Shown here: positions 37,389 through 52,716 of the stretch, one piece after another
How the letters are laid out: every line of letters begins with the position of its first letter
Numbering within the stretch: position 1 is the stretch's first letter
Assembly (NCBI RefSeq): GCF_001632365.1
Contig: NW_024468560.1
Span: forward strand, 112,388 to 176,387
Length of the DNA: 64,000 bases
Reading direction: 5' to 3'
Source of the DNA: Laetiporus sulphureus 93-53
Lineage: Eukaryota > Basidiomycota > Agaricomycetes > Polyporales > Laetiporaceae
Notes under the pieces: generated by a model
The model's input: only the letters and a program-made list of their open reading frames with translations
What the model was told of the DNA's origin: nothing
The model's database searches: none
Position numbers and translations under genes: made by a program

Positions 37389-38040
37389 CGGCGACGACAA
37401 GAGTGAACACTTGAAGTGGTGTGCGATATGATTAGCAACGCGCACGAATGGCGCAAGCTGCCAGGGCAGCGATAAGCGCCACCCTCAACCTTGTCTCAGT
37501 CTTCTTCGGTTCCCAGCCTGACTTCCCATTTATTTTGAATGACATGCTTCTGCCTTTTCTTTTTTGACTGTCGTCTGAGTAATGTATTCGAGAGATGGAC
37601 GCTATTCGTGATGGCGCGTTGGGTAAAACGGGCACTACCCAGTGGACAATTGACAATCATTGAGTGATCGCCGATCAGCTAACCCATCAAATAGAGACAC
37701 ACTGGCTCGATCCGGATCCCGTCTGTTCAGCAATTGCTCTTGATTACAACTACTCGAAAATTGATTGAGGGTCCTTGGTACAGTTGGATAGGTCTGACAG
37801 TATGTGATAAGTTTGCTCCTGCTGCTGACTGATGTGGAATGAACTGGAGTGCACGGTTCGATCCCCCCTCGCCCCACAACTTCTTCTTACATTTTGCTTT
37901 GATTTGCCACAGATATCAACCGTGAGAAATTGCAACATGCATAAGAGGCAAGCGATCGATGCATAAAGGCAAGTACTCCATACCGCGCTGCGTGCTCTTC
38001 CTGCACACTTGCTCAAAGATAGCATCTTCTCGTCTTCGCA
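37389..38040. other. Intergenic region between divergent genes
   Basis: Lies between the minus-strand peptidase and the plus-strand RRM gene and so probably holds both promoters. No coding region recognised. A TTCGATCC sequence near 37858 resembles a tRNA T-loop, but there is no matching cloverleaf. Confidence 0.4.
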
Positions 38041-40706
38041 ATGATAGATCCTTCAGCCATAAGCTGCACCGTTTCGGGTCTAGGTACGCAGGAGGACATT
38101 GTCGAGCGAATGGCAAACTTTTCGGTAGAGCCCTTCCAAGTTTGCAGAACGATTTCTTACCATCCGCCTCAGGTTTATGTTGGCAACCTTGCACACACTG
38201 TTACAGATGAACGACTGAAAGCGTTCTTTTCTCCGATGCAGAGCGATGTGTACGTTCGTCACTGCACTCAATTATACATACACTCATGATCCTGATCCTA
38301 TGCCTTGCCAGACTGTATGCCCGGATAATCATGCAGCGCACCAGCTCTGCAGGTTATGGCTTCGTCTGGATGACCACCGCTGAGGCTGTGGAGAAGGCTG
38401 CTCTACTGTTCAATGGAAAAGAGCTGGATGGCCGTCAAATTATTATCGAGGCCAGCAAATCGCGTAAGCACAAGGGTAAGGAGAGGCAGCCAAAGAGGTG
38501 ATCGTGCACTAATGCGTTGTCCGATGATTGTAAAGGCTCCATTCATGTCGAAGACACTGCAAATGTGAAGCAGAGAAAGTATGACCATGTGAGTTAGTGG
38601 CCTGTAGACATTGCGCACAATAAATCACCATCTGCTTGTTAGCGTAAATCCAATGCTTGCAAGTATTCATCCAGCAAAGATGGGGAGCACCCAGCAGAAG
38701 GAACTGTATATGAGCCAGTCGCAAAGAAGCCTAGGCCAGGGCCACCGCCCTTTATTGGTCGTGGCGAGAATATTACGAAAAGGCCATCTAAAACCACCCT
38801 ATTTGTCAAAAACCTGTGTTTCAGCATTGACGACGAGGGTCTCGGTCGAATTTTCACCCGCACAGGTATTCTCGTCAACTATGCTCGGATCATGCGTAAG
38901 GGATGGGGCAAGCCTCGCAAGAGCAAGGGCTGTGGATTCGTAGACGTTGGTAATGAGGAGAACCAGCAAAAGGCCATTGAACTGCTGCAGAACAAGATGG
39001 TTCAGGGACGTACCATCACTGTTGAGATCGCGTTCCAATCCCAGTTCAAAAAGAGCCACGAGTTTTTCAGCCATGTTCCCGATGCCGAGGAGACCACATA
39101 CAAGGATGCTGTCGTTGACATGACTCCCGGGGCCACCGCGCACGAGAACGCCGTCGTTGATGCTATTGAGAACGCCAAGGAGATCACGCACGAGAACGCC
39201 GTCGTTGACGTTACTGAGAATGCCAAGGAGACCACGCACAAGGATGCTGTCATTGACATGACTCCCGGGGCCACCGCGCACGAGAATGCCATCGTTGATG
39301 CTATTGAGAAGGCCAAGGAGATCACAGACGAGAATGCCGTCGTTGACATTACAGAGAATGTCAAGGAGACCACGCACAAGGATGCGGTCATTGACACGAC
39401 TTCCGGGGCCACCGCACACGAGAACGCCATCGTTGACGTTATTGAGAACACCAAGGAGACCATGCACAAGGATGCGGTCGTTGACACGACTCCCGGGGCC
39501 ACCGCGCATGAGAATGCCGTCGTGGACGTTACTGAGAACGCCAAGGAGACCACGCACAAGGATGCCGTCATTGACATGACTCCCGGAGACACCATGCACG
39601 AGAACGCCATCGTTGATGCTATTGAGAAGGCCAAGAAGATCACAGATGAGAACGCCGTCGTTGACATTACTGAGAATGTCAAGGAGACCACGCACAAGGA
39701 TGCGGTCGTTGACATTACTGAGAATGTCAAGGAGACCACGCACAAGAATGCGGTCATTGACACGACTCCTGGGGCCACCGCGCACGAGAATGCCATCGTG
39801 GACGTTACTGAGAACGCCAAGGAGACCACGCACAAGGATGCCATCGTTGACATGACTCCCGTGGACACCGTGCACGAGAACGCCATCATTGATGCTATTG
39901 AGAAGGCCGAGGAGATTACAGACGAGAACGCCGTCGTTGACATCATTGAGAATGTTAAGGAGACCACGCACAAGGATGCGGTCGTTGACACGACTCCCGG
40001 GGCCACCGCGCACGAGNNNNNNNNNNNNNNNNNNNNNNNNNNNNNNNNNNNNNNNNNNNNNNNNNNNNNNNNNNNNNNNNNNNNNNNNNNNNNNNNNNNN
40101 NNNNNNNNNNNNNNNNTTGACATCATTGAGAATGTTAAGGAGACCACGCACAAGGATGCGGTCGTTGACACGACTCCCGGGGCCACCGCGCACGAGAACG
40201 CCGTCGTTGACGTTACTGAGAACGCGAAGGAGACCACGCACAAGGATGCCCTCCTTGACACGGCTCCTGGTTCGGAGGCCATCGTGCGCAAGAACCCTGT
40301 CATTGACGCTACGCAGACCACGCACAAGGATGCCGTCGTCGACATGACCCTCGGATCAGGGGCCACCGTGCGCAAGAACGCCATTGTTGACGCTACTGGG
40401 AACGCCACGTATAAGGACGCCTTTGTCGACGCTACTTCTAGATCCGAGAACGCCACGTACAAGGACACCTTTGTCGACGCTACTTCTAGATCCGAGAATG
40501 CCACGTACATAGACGCCATCGTCGACGCTACTCCTAGAATCGGGAACGCCACGCACAAAGACGCCATCGTCGATGCTACTCCCAGATCGGAGTACACCAC
40601 GTGCAGGGATGCCGTATCAGAGGTGAAACTCCACAAGCAGGAGGATGGCGTAAGAGCTGAGAAGCCAAAGAATATCGTAGCTGATATTTGGGAGGCTGAG
40701 ATTTGA
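38041..40706 (+). CDS. RNA-binding protein with two RRMs and a long tandem-repeat C-terminus
   Basis: The start is the ATG at 38041; an in-frame ATG at 38110 is an alternative. RRM1 has PPQVYVGNLAHTVTDERL and, after an intron (donor GTACGT at 38250), SAGYGFV (RNP1). RRM2 has TLFVKNLCFSIDDEGL (RNP2) and SKGCGFVDV (RNP1) at about 38790-38950. The rest, 39095-40600, is built of 15-16 residue units alternating between DAVVDTTPGATAHEN and AVVDVTENAKETTHK types. These are followed by shorter, more diverged units, then a stop at 40704. Related fungal two-RRM proteins usually have only a short tail, so the repeat is an unusual expansion. It contains a 100-N gap. Confidence 0.75.
39095..40600 (+). repeat. 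Coding minisatellite, ~45 bp unit, more than 20 copies
   Basis: In-frame 45-48 bp units encoding acidic, Thr-rich 15-16-mers in an alternating A/B pattern (period about 90 bp). At least 20 units lie before the gap and several after. The last units (from about 40380) are shorter and end in NATYKD or NATHKD. The gap sits between two identical 80-bp stretches. Confidence 0.9.
40017..40116. other. Assembly gap of 100 N inside the minisatellite
   Basis: The 80 bases before the gap (39937-40016) and the 80 bases after it (40117-40196) are identical. The gap is either a collapsed or unresolved repeat, or an artificial join of overlapping ends; its true size is unknown. Confidence 0.98.
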
Positions 40707-41521
40707 TTTGGTATGACTTCTCCAATGTATCACAGAAATCATTATGAACGTACGCTTTCGCAATTGAATGTTGATTTTCTCTATTAGCTCGTTTTTTGTA
40801 GCACGGAGACTATTGCCTCCTCCATCATCAGCATGACCGGTGCAGATGGTGATGTCGCTGATGCAGGTCATGCTCGTCCTCATCCAGCAATGGTTGGAGG
40901 TGGCGACGATGCACCCCAGTCACTGCACAAATCCAGTGCATGCACAAATGGGCCTGAATTAGTCGAGAAATTGCAATCAAGCCCCCTCCGGAGTTCCAAC
41001 AGCGAGTTGATAACCGACACAGTTCTTCGAGAGCATTTGTTAAGCACAGAAGTCAAGGATCAATATAATGAGGGACGTACGATGACAATTTCTGACGTCA
41101 ATTCCAAATGATGAGCCCCGGGCCATTCACCCCCAGAAGAACATCTGGATGAATGAGCTACCGAGCTCGAACAGGATCGGTGCATGCAGCCCCGTGGATG
41201 CCACGTGCAGGTGGTGTTTCTCCTTCGTGCTGACGAAACACCTGATTCGCAGGTTGCTGCATGCAAACCCCCTTTACTACGCCACCACCGCTGAGCTAAG
41301 CAGTGAACACACACTTATCATCCACATCGACCAGAGTGATCAGATGCTGCAAAGGATCACGGCAAAGTCGGGCGTGAACACGCTAAGCTCCGATGCGCTT
41401 TGCAGGTTGCGTGCGTGACGGGAGCCACACCCAACTTGGCGAACACACCGACCTCCGGGCATGCGCGCTACACAATTCTACTTATGAAGAGTACGATTGT
41501 CGACTGAAACAAGACGAGTAA
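40707..41521 (+). other. Short unidentified open stretches, no clear gene
   Basis: Plus-strand open stretches at 40833-41111 and 41149-41418 resemble coding DNA in composition but have no recognisable family. They may be eroded exons. Nothing else was identified up to the LSH fragment. Confidence 0.3.
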
Positions 41522-41836
41522 TCATTCCTCTTCCTCCTCCTCCTCCTCCTCCTCCCCACTATCGAGCATACGAGCGAGAACATCACCAGTCTCGTCAACA
41601 GGAGCCACGTATACAGCGAATGCCGCCTTCTCTGCGGACGTCCAGCCTTTGCCACGGTCTGAGAAAACCTCCGGACTGCGATCAAGTAGCATGTCTAGTT
41701 CCTGATCGCTGATCACGCTCGCCTTCCCTGCCGCGTTGTCGGGTACAATGCGGATCTGCTCGCCCTCGAGTTCCAGCAGCGCAGCAGCCATCTCCGGCTG
41801 GCTGCCACGGATGGCGTCTTGAATTGACCTGCGAGC
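41522..41836 (-). pseudogene. C-terminal fragment of an LSH/HELLS-type SNF2 remodeller
   Basis: LSH (HELLS in animals, DDM1 in plants) is a SNF2-family remodeller linked to DNA methylation and heterochromatin. About 100 residues on the minus strand match its C-terminus: AALLELEGEQIRIVP, SDQELDMLLDRSPEVFSDRG and FAVYVAPVDETGD. A run of ten Glu from a GAG microsatellite follows, then TGA at 41522. Homology ends near 41836, where plus-strand SMC5 sequence begins. The helicase lobes expected upstream are not here. The matching N-terminal part lies on the same strand at 57490-58798. Confidence 0.7.
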
Positions 41837-46525
<4,689 letters not shown>

Positions 46526-46842
46526 ATTCTTGTGCAGAACTATCGAGTATTAATGCTGTAATTTATCAGTCCTGTGTACGACATGCAATGATGCTCTTAA
46601 ACGACGTACGGTACATTAGGTTGTGGTCGTAATCACTGTATGTACAAGCGAAGTCCTGTCTACTGCAGTCCGAGTGACCATCTGTAACTTCCGACGTGAG
46701 CGCTTATTGTACTATTCAACTGCTCTTCACCGCATCTCGGGTTCCCACTCGCATTCAGTCCACGCCGTTGTCACACTTGTGTTTACACTTTCACCAATTA
46801 TCGAAAACATTCGCTTTGCTTATTGAGATCACACTATTCTGA

Positions 46843-48057
46843 ATGGCAACGGCGGATGCGACGACGTCCTCTGCCGCTTCAAAGGCAGAGCAAGATGCCC
46901 TCCGCGCATCCACATTCCACAGGCTTCATCCCAAGGTCTATCTGGAGCGCTTTCTGGCAGAAAAGGTCCGACCTGACGGACGTGAACTTGATGAGTGGCG
47001 AGATGTCTCGTTGAATGTAGGTCCGTGAACATGGTCCTTCTGATGCAGACTCTCATACGGATGAATTCTTGACTGTATCTTTTTTTTGGCATTTATTTCT
47101 ACCCCGCGGATGAATTCTTGACTATATCTCTCAGGCTCGATTTCCATTGCGGATGGTTCTGCTCTTGTTCGCCTGGGCGATACGACCATCGTCTGTGGAG
47201 TTAAGCTTGAGATTGCAGAGCCTGAGCTGGATAGTCCTGAAGATGGTTTTCTTGGTGAGCATAGTCGATTATCCTTGAGGCCTGTTGATAGAGCTCCCTC
47301 AAAACTAGTACCTAATTTGGACCTTCCGGCTATCTGTTCCCCAAAATTCAAGCCTGGGCCTCCTACAGAGGAAGCACAGGCGCTCTCAAACAGGTTGAAC
47401 GATATTTTGGTCGCGTATGTCCCATTCCATTCCCCAGGGTCGTTGCCTCTTGCTCATCTGCAGCAGCTCGGGAGTCATTTCAACTAAATCGCTTTGCATT
47501 GAGCCTGGAAAAGCGGTATGGGTGCTATATGTCGATGCAACTTGCATCAATTATGACGGAAACGCCTTCGATGCGACCCTGTTACCTATGCTGGCTGCTC
47601 TGACAAACAGTACGTCCACGAGCTGCTTGTCTTTGGCATGAAACCCCATTCGCATGCTCATGCATCTCGATAGCCACCTCGCCGAAGGCGAACTATGATC
47701 CAGAGACAGGCCGAACTGTCTGCTCGCGAAAAGAACGGATACCGCTGTCAGTCCACAGCCTGCCGGTATCAACGTCGTTCGGACTCTTTGATTCGTGCGT
47801 ATACATATGCTACGCTCAGTTGTGTTGAGGTTCATTCTTTAACGTGTATTAGAACCCATGTCCTTGCAGACCCGACGTCTTTCGAGGAGCCCTTGTTAGA
47901 TACCACCATCTCCGTTACTGTGGAGGAGAATGGCGGGCTGATCTCGGTCACCCAAGTAGGCCTTGGTCTTATTGGGAATCAGGATGTTCTAGCACGGTGT
48001 ATCGCTGCTGCAAAAGAACGTCGGTTGGTCATAGGACGACAGGTCCTGAATACATAA
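46843..48057 (+). CDS. RRP43: Exosome core subunit RRP43 (EXOSC8 type)
   Basis: A catalytically inactive RNase PH-like subunit of the RNA exosome ring. It starts at MATADATTSS. Conserved blocks in order are: FHRLHPKVYLERFL and RPDGRELDEWRD (exon 1), GSISIADGSALVRLGDT, VCGVKLEIAEPE, ICSPKFKPGPPTEEAQ, VWVLYVDATCINYDGNAFDA, SFGLFDS, TSFEEPLLDTTISV and the end at TAA 48055. Five short introns keep the frame. Intron 1 contains a partial duplication of about 25 bp. Length of about 300 residues is normal, and no disabling change was seen. Confidence 0.85.
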
Positions 48058-48365
48058 TCCTTCGACTTCTCAACGGATGCAATGTTAGCGTGCGACTGCC
48101 AGGGTGTCCACGAAGTGCGTGGCAGACTGAGCGTCAGTGCGACTCGTAGTCATCTGTTACCTTATTCCCCTACCTGTCATCCTCAAGCGATCAGCAAATT
48201 TGATAATCAAAGTACGTAAATTTAAAAAAATTCAGGGCTCGAGCGTCTGAATCTCAGCTCGCTTAGAATGCCTCCGTCTCTAGATAAAGCGTACCTTTGC
48301 GGTGCTGGACCCACCTCATTTCCACCATCACGTCACCTATCACTACACTCGCAGACACAACTACC

Positions 48366-49600
48366 ATGAGCTCACAGTCAGCTAGCTCCAGTCGGCAAGT
48401 TGAGCTCAGATTGCCTGCATTGACTCGCAAGCACAGCCGAAATCTATCTGATTGTGGCAAGGAGATTGAAGAGCATGATAGTACAGGGAAACTTCGCAAG
48501 GTTAGAATTATTGCGGATGACCTGCCACACACTGTGAAACATCTCCTGTAAGCTGTGACAAGTCTTAGAGTTGGATCAGCTTTATCTCATTATTATGCAG
48601 GGGATCACCCGACGCGACGAGTGCACGAGGTTCCGCGGTCTCATCTGACAGAAAACGGAAGCGGGAGCGTCTTTCGCCTTTCAATTATGGCAAAGACGCC
48701 ATCGTACGAATGCCTTCATGGGAAGCGGCAATGTTACAGCAGAAAACTCCCTCCGCTCCGCCGAAGAAGAAACGCAGAGCAGTGACACAGCCTCCACCAC
48801 CACCGCTGCCACACAACACGGGAAACCTTCTCTTCAACCCGAGGGTGCGGTCTGCAATCGCGCAAAGAGAAGATGCGGCAAATCCACCGCCTTTCGACAG
48901 AACGCGAAAGTTGGGATTGATCGAAGGAGGATCGATCACGCAGAGAGCGGCAGCTACTGGCTTGAACAGTACTTTTGAGAGAGCCTACTACAAAGATGCG
49001 ATTTCACGTCCGGTACGTATCTCTGCGGCCTTAACGCGTCCGAAATATCATGATCATTGTTTTGTATTAGCCGCCCTTACGCGTCGACAAAAAAGTACCG
49101 CACTGCAGTCAACGCCGTAAGTTCTGTTTCTGTTTCTTTCGTTGCTCCCAATCTGTCTGCCTGTGAATCTGTCTGGGATGGTTGCTGATGGCAAGCTGAC
49201 ATCTTCTGGTAACGTCGTGCAGATAAGCGGTCGAGGCTAGAATCCGCTGGTGACACTGTCAAGAATCGCGGACCCAAAAGTAGCAATGAAACCTGTAAGT
49301 CGCGTTCTCCTCATAAATGCTCGAGGACAAATACCAAAGCAATCTTCCAGCTACCCGCGATCATCGTGCAGGGCCCAGCTCTGCCAGTAGCTCCACTAAA
49401 ACAGCCGTGTCGGACAAGGCGACTGGATTGCAGTGCCACGACAAAGCTGCTAACACCATTGTTGCGGCCACTAGTGCCAATACGGTCGCCCACTGCCGCA
49501 GAAAAAATGTTAGTAAGGCAGCTGAAACTCGACATATCCAGACGGAGACGCGGCATTGGAGAGAGATGAGGCATACCGGGGCGAAGTGTCTCATACAATG
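48366..49600 (+). CDS. Hypothetical protein, basic and proline-rich
   Basis: Starts at MSSQSASSSR. Exons visible include VELRLPALTRKHSRN, then after an intron RKRERLSPFNYGKDAIVRMP, APPKKKRRAVTQPPPPPL (poly-Pro), TGNLLFNPRVRSAIAQRED and LIEGGSITQRAAATGLNSTF. The downstream part (to about 49600) is less certain. The basic KKKRR run could be a nuclear localisation signal. I do not recognise the family. Confidence 0.45.
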
Positions 49601-49725
49601 ACGTTCTTGCAAAGCGGTTTACATTTTGTGGCGTTCTAGTACAGTGGACGGGTAGATATTTCCTCTGCTCTTCTCAAATTCACTATACATATATCTTCGT
49701 CCACCTTGACACCTTGCGCGACCAT

Positions 49726-50860
49726 TCAGATGATTCCTTCACTGACTGCGAGCTCGGCATTGATGATGCTGCTCGTGGCCGCTCCAATGGTGACATTGTT
49801 CGCGAGGACGACGAACTTGATGTCGAGCACTTGGCACTGTCGGACGTGGCCCACAGAGATGCCCGCGCCAGCCTGGTAGTCGCAATCTAGTCTAGGTTGC
49901 GGTCTGTCCGGCTCTTCGTGCACGAAGATAGTGTGGCGCGGGGCGGAGGGACACGATGCCGTCCATGCATCGGACGTGAATGAGACGAGAGCCTCGCGCA
50001 CCTGCTGTGGGCTAGGTGGCAGTCTCCGCACGAAGCGCACAGACATGCATTCAGTGTGGCCCTCGATGACAGGTACTCGATTGCACTGAGCAGAGATGCG
50101 CAAAGGATGCCGCGCGCGCATGTCGAACGATCTGACGCCATCGTCTGACTCGGAGATTCCACCGAGGATCTTGAGGGTCTCCCACTCCATCTTCTCCTCC
50201 TCACCGCCAATGTATGGAACGACGTTGTCGAGTATGTCGAAGCTGGGCACTGCATCGTGGTGATCATGCATGACTCGATGGGCCCGAACGCCCTCTCGAG
50301 AGCGGCGAGAGGGACAACGACGCCGGTGGTGGAGCAGTTGGCGTTCGTGACGATGAAGCCTTTTTGAAGAGGAGGCGAATGCAGAGCGCGCTGCTGGGGA
50401 ATCATGGCAAAGTGAGATGAATGGACCAGGGGCACAACCAGAGGGACATTCGGATCCCGTCTGTGGCATTTTGCATTCGAGAAGACAGCAAACTCTGCAC
50501 TGCGGAAGGCCTCCTCTACGACATGTGTTCAGCTTCGGATCCAAAATATTATCGCGAAGATCTCACCAATCGGCGATTCGGGCCCGCTACATCGGCATCC
50601 AAACCAGAGAAGATGACCTCGCACTCGGCAAAACACTCAGGTTTACACTCCTCGACCACCATGTCGCGCACTACTGATGGGATGGGCCTTGTCTGCTTCC
50701 ATGTCACCGCATGAGAATATGGTTTGCCCGCAGATCTGTGGGACGCGCCTAACGCATGTAGGGCAAAGAACGGGTGCTCGGACAGGAGGGAGATAAACCG
50801 TTGGCCTATGGTGCCGGTCGCGCCCAGTACGCTGACCTTGATCTTGCGGGCATCGTGCAT
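49726..50860 (-). pseudogene. HOM2: Aspartate-semialdehyde dehydrogenase with an internal deletion
   Basis: This enzyme makes aspartate semialdehyde for Thr, Met and Ile synthesis. The minus strand starts at MHDARKIKVSVLGATGTIGQ (NADP loop) and keeps the nucleophile block VTNANCSTTGVV and ESCMITTMQ. There the expected segment with SGAGYPG is missing, and the reading resumes one frame over at VPSFDILDNVVPYIGGEE. Later blocks CNRVPVIEGHTECMSVRF and RPQPRLDCDYQAGAGISVGHVRQC, and the end INAELAVSEGII at 49726, are present. Loss of about 28 bases removes a conserved loop and shifts the frame. I found no intron that repairs it. The part between 50549 and 50500 is also irregular. Confidence 0.8.
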
Positions 50861-51023
50861 CGCGGAACGCGGCTACTCAGCGCTGGAAGGAGCGTTGGCG
50901 AGAGGGTCGTAGATCAAGTCTGCAATCATTGCAGCATCCCCTGTCACACAACCGCTTGCCGCTGTTTTGTCATAGATCACAGGCTTGCTGTTGAGCGCTT
51001 GTTTGCAGTAATGACCGCAACCA

Positions 51024-51470
51024 TGTCGACTACGCCTAAGCAGGCTACACAACTCCTCTTTTCGCCAAATGTGCAGTACAACAATGCACGCCTGTACACT
51101 GTCAAGTTTCTGTCTGCGTGCCTTGCGGGTGCCGTTGCTGGCATTCTAGGCCTCGAGAACGTGCTCGGCTTTGCCTTGTTCATCTTGTCGACACTGCTCA
51201 CCTCTGCGTGCCTGTATGTCAAATGCAAGGGAAAGCCGGCGAAATACATGCCCGGAGGGCTGGTGGGAGCTCGTGAACCCCGGCCAAGAAAATCTGTTCT
51301 CCTTTGTGCTCGTATGGACGTTATTTTATGGTATGGAAGCATATGTTCTGCGTCGGAGTCGGTGGTAAGCTCATCGCCGACATGTTTCAGGTATTGTGCA
51401 TGGTATGCTTCCTACGCACCTCGTCCACGAGCACAACTGATTTCTGTAATGAATGGCAGTGTATGATTAA
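51024..51470 (+). pseudogene. EMC6: EMC6, ER membrane protein complex subunit, one-base frameshift
   Basis: EMC6 is a small three-helix subunit of the ER membrane insertase complex. It starts MSTTPKQATQLLFSPNVQYNN and continues TVKFLSACLAGAVAGILGLEN and GFALFILSTLLTSACLYVK. At 51261-51270 one extra G in a GGTGGGAG run shifts the frame. The family sequence ELVNPGQENLFSFVLVWTLF then follows in the next frame. A GTATGG intron could join to VYD-stop at 51468, the usual C-terminus. Apart from this base the gene looks normal, so a sequencing error is possible. Confidence 0.75.
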
Positions 51471-52716
51471 GTACTATCTCGTATCAACTCAATTCCAACA
51501 GGGAAGCGTGAGAAATCGGTGGGTTCTCTCTGCCATGAACTCCAATTTCTATCTGATATGAACTCGGCAGTATGATACCGCGGTAGGCTTCTTTGACTGC
51601 TAGCTCTGTGTGTTCGGTTTATACAGCGGTGTTGGGCCAGCTGATATCAGCTTCTCTTGCGATCTCCGGCTCCCAAGCTCGATTATGTAACATCGTCTCT
51701 ATGAGAGTTTTACTTGACTTTTATGTATAATGGAGTGGCTGAATTATGAGAATTGTGAGTATTTGGGTTGCTCTCAATACCGGCGAACGCTACATGGAGG
51801 TGCTTCCACTTTGACTTTGTTCGCCTCGAGCTGTCTCATGAAACCATCGATCAAGCTGAATAATCGCATATTCGCTGGGAAGAGAAGCGTGGGTAAAAAT
51901 TGCTTCTTGATGTGTTTCAGAATCATCGACTGTTCCGACTATGTGATGGCTCCATTCTCTCCCGTCCTGTGGTGAATACGAATGATGGCTTAAGCACATC
52001 GTGACGTGTGACGCAGATGAATCTGTGCTCCCGGAAGGGAAGGCATTGTTTATTGCCATGATGATACGGAGCTGGCGGAAGAATCTGCGAGCCTGCTTCG
52101 GAATGACTGACAAGCCCTGCCAGTGACACAGCGGTTCATCGATGACTACGATCTCGTTGATACAACTTCAATGATAAGGCATTCCAGGCATATTGCCGTC
52201 GAAAAACAAATTCTAGCAGCAAGAAAACGCGTTCCTCACAAGTTGTGCTCCATCATAATTAAATGCTGTGTCGCAACCTGGCGGCGTCCGAGACTAGATA
52301 GTCCGGGCGTACGTGATGATCCGATAAATCGCTCGGGGCATCAGCCTGCGACGAGTGACATGCTGTCCGTTCTGTACAGCAGATCAGAGGCCCTGTCAAT
52401 AGGAGTCACAAACAGTGGATAAGTGCATTTGTAGCTGTCTATCGGGATTTATAAATTGAAAAGTCGGGGGTGCAGAGTAACTGTGAATGCTCAACATTCT
52501 AGATTCGGCCTTGCTCGTGGACGAGAGCTGAAATAGCGGCACAACATCTCACAGAGTGTTACATGTTATCAGCGATTCGAGTGAATGTCCGTGCAGCTGA
52601 TTATTCACATAAAAGTGAAGCAATATTGGTACACGATTATGACTATTGATACAATGATTTGACTTCCCACTGTACTTGGTGACCAGCACCATGGACAGTC
52701 TACGCAACAACCGCCC
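51471..52716. other. Intergenic region, no gene recognised
   Basis: Only short open stretches; those at 51730-51975 and 52123-52422 have no recognisable protein. Part of it serves as the 3' flank of both neighbours. Confidence 0.4.

Noticed and set aside
37840..37880. TTCGATCCCCC resembling a tRNA 3' half
   Set aside because: No complementary acceptor strand or cloverleaf upstream.
38799..40636. Two long minus-strand open frames (over 500 codons) opposite the RRM gene
   Set aside because: They are antisense readings of the 45-bp coding repeat, which lacks stop codons in several frames. The plus frame continues directly from a genuine RRM.
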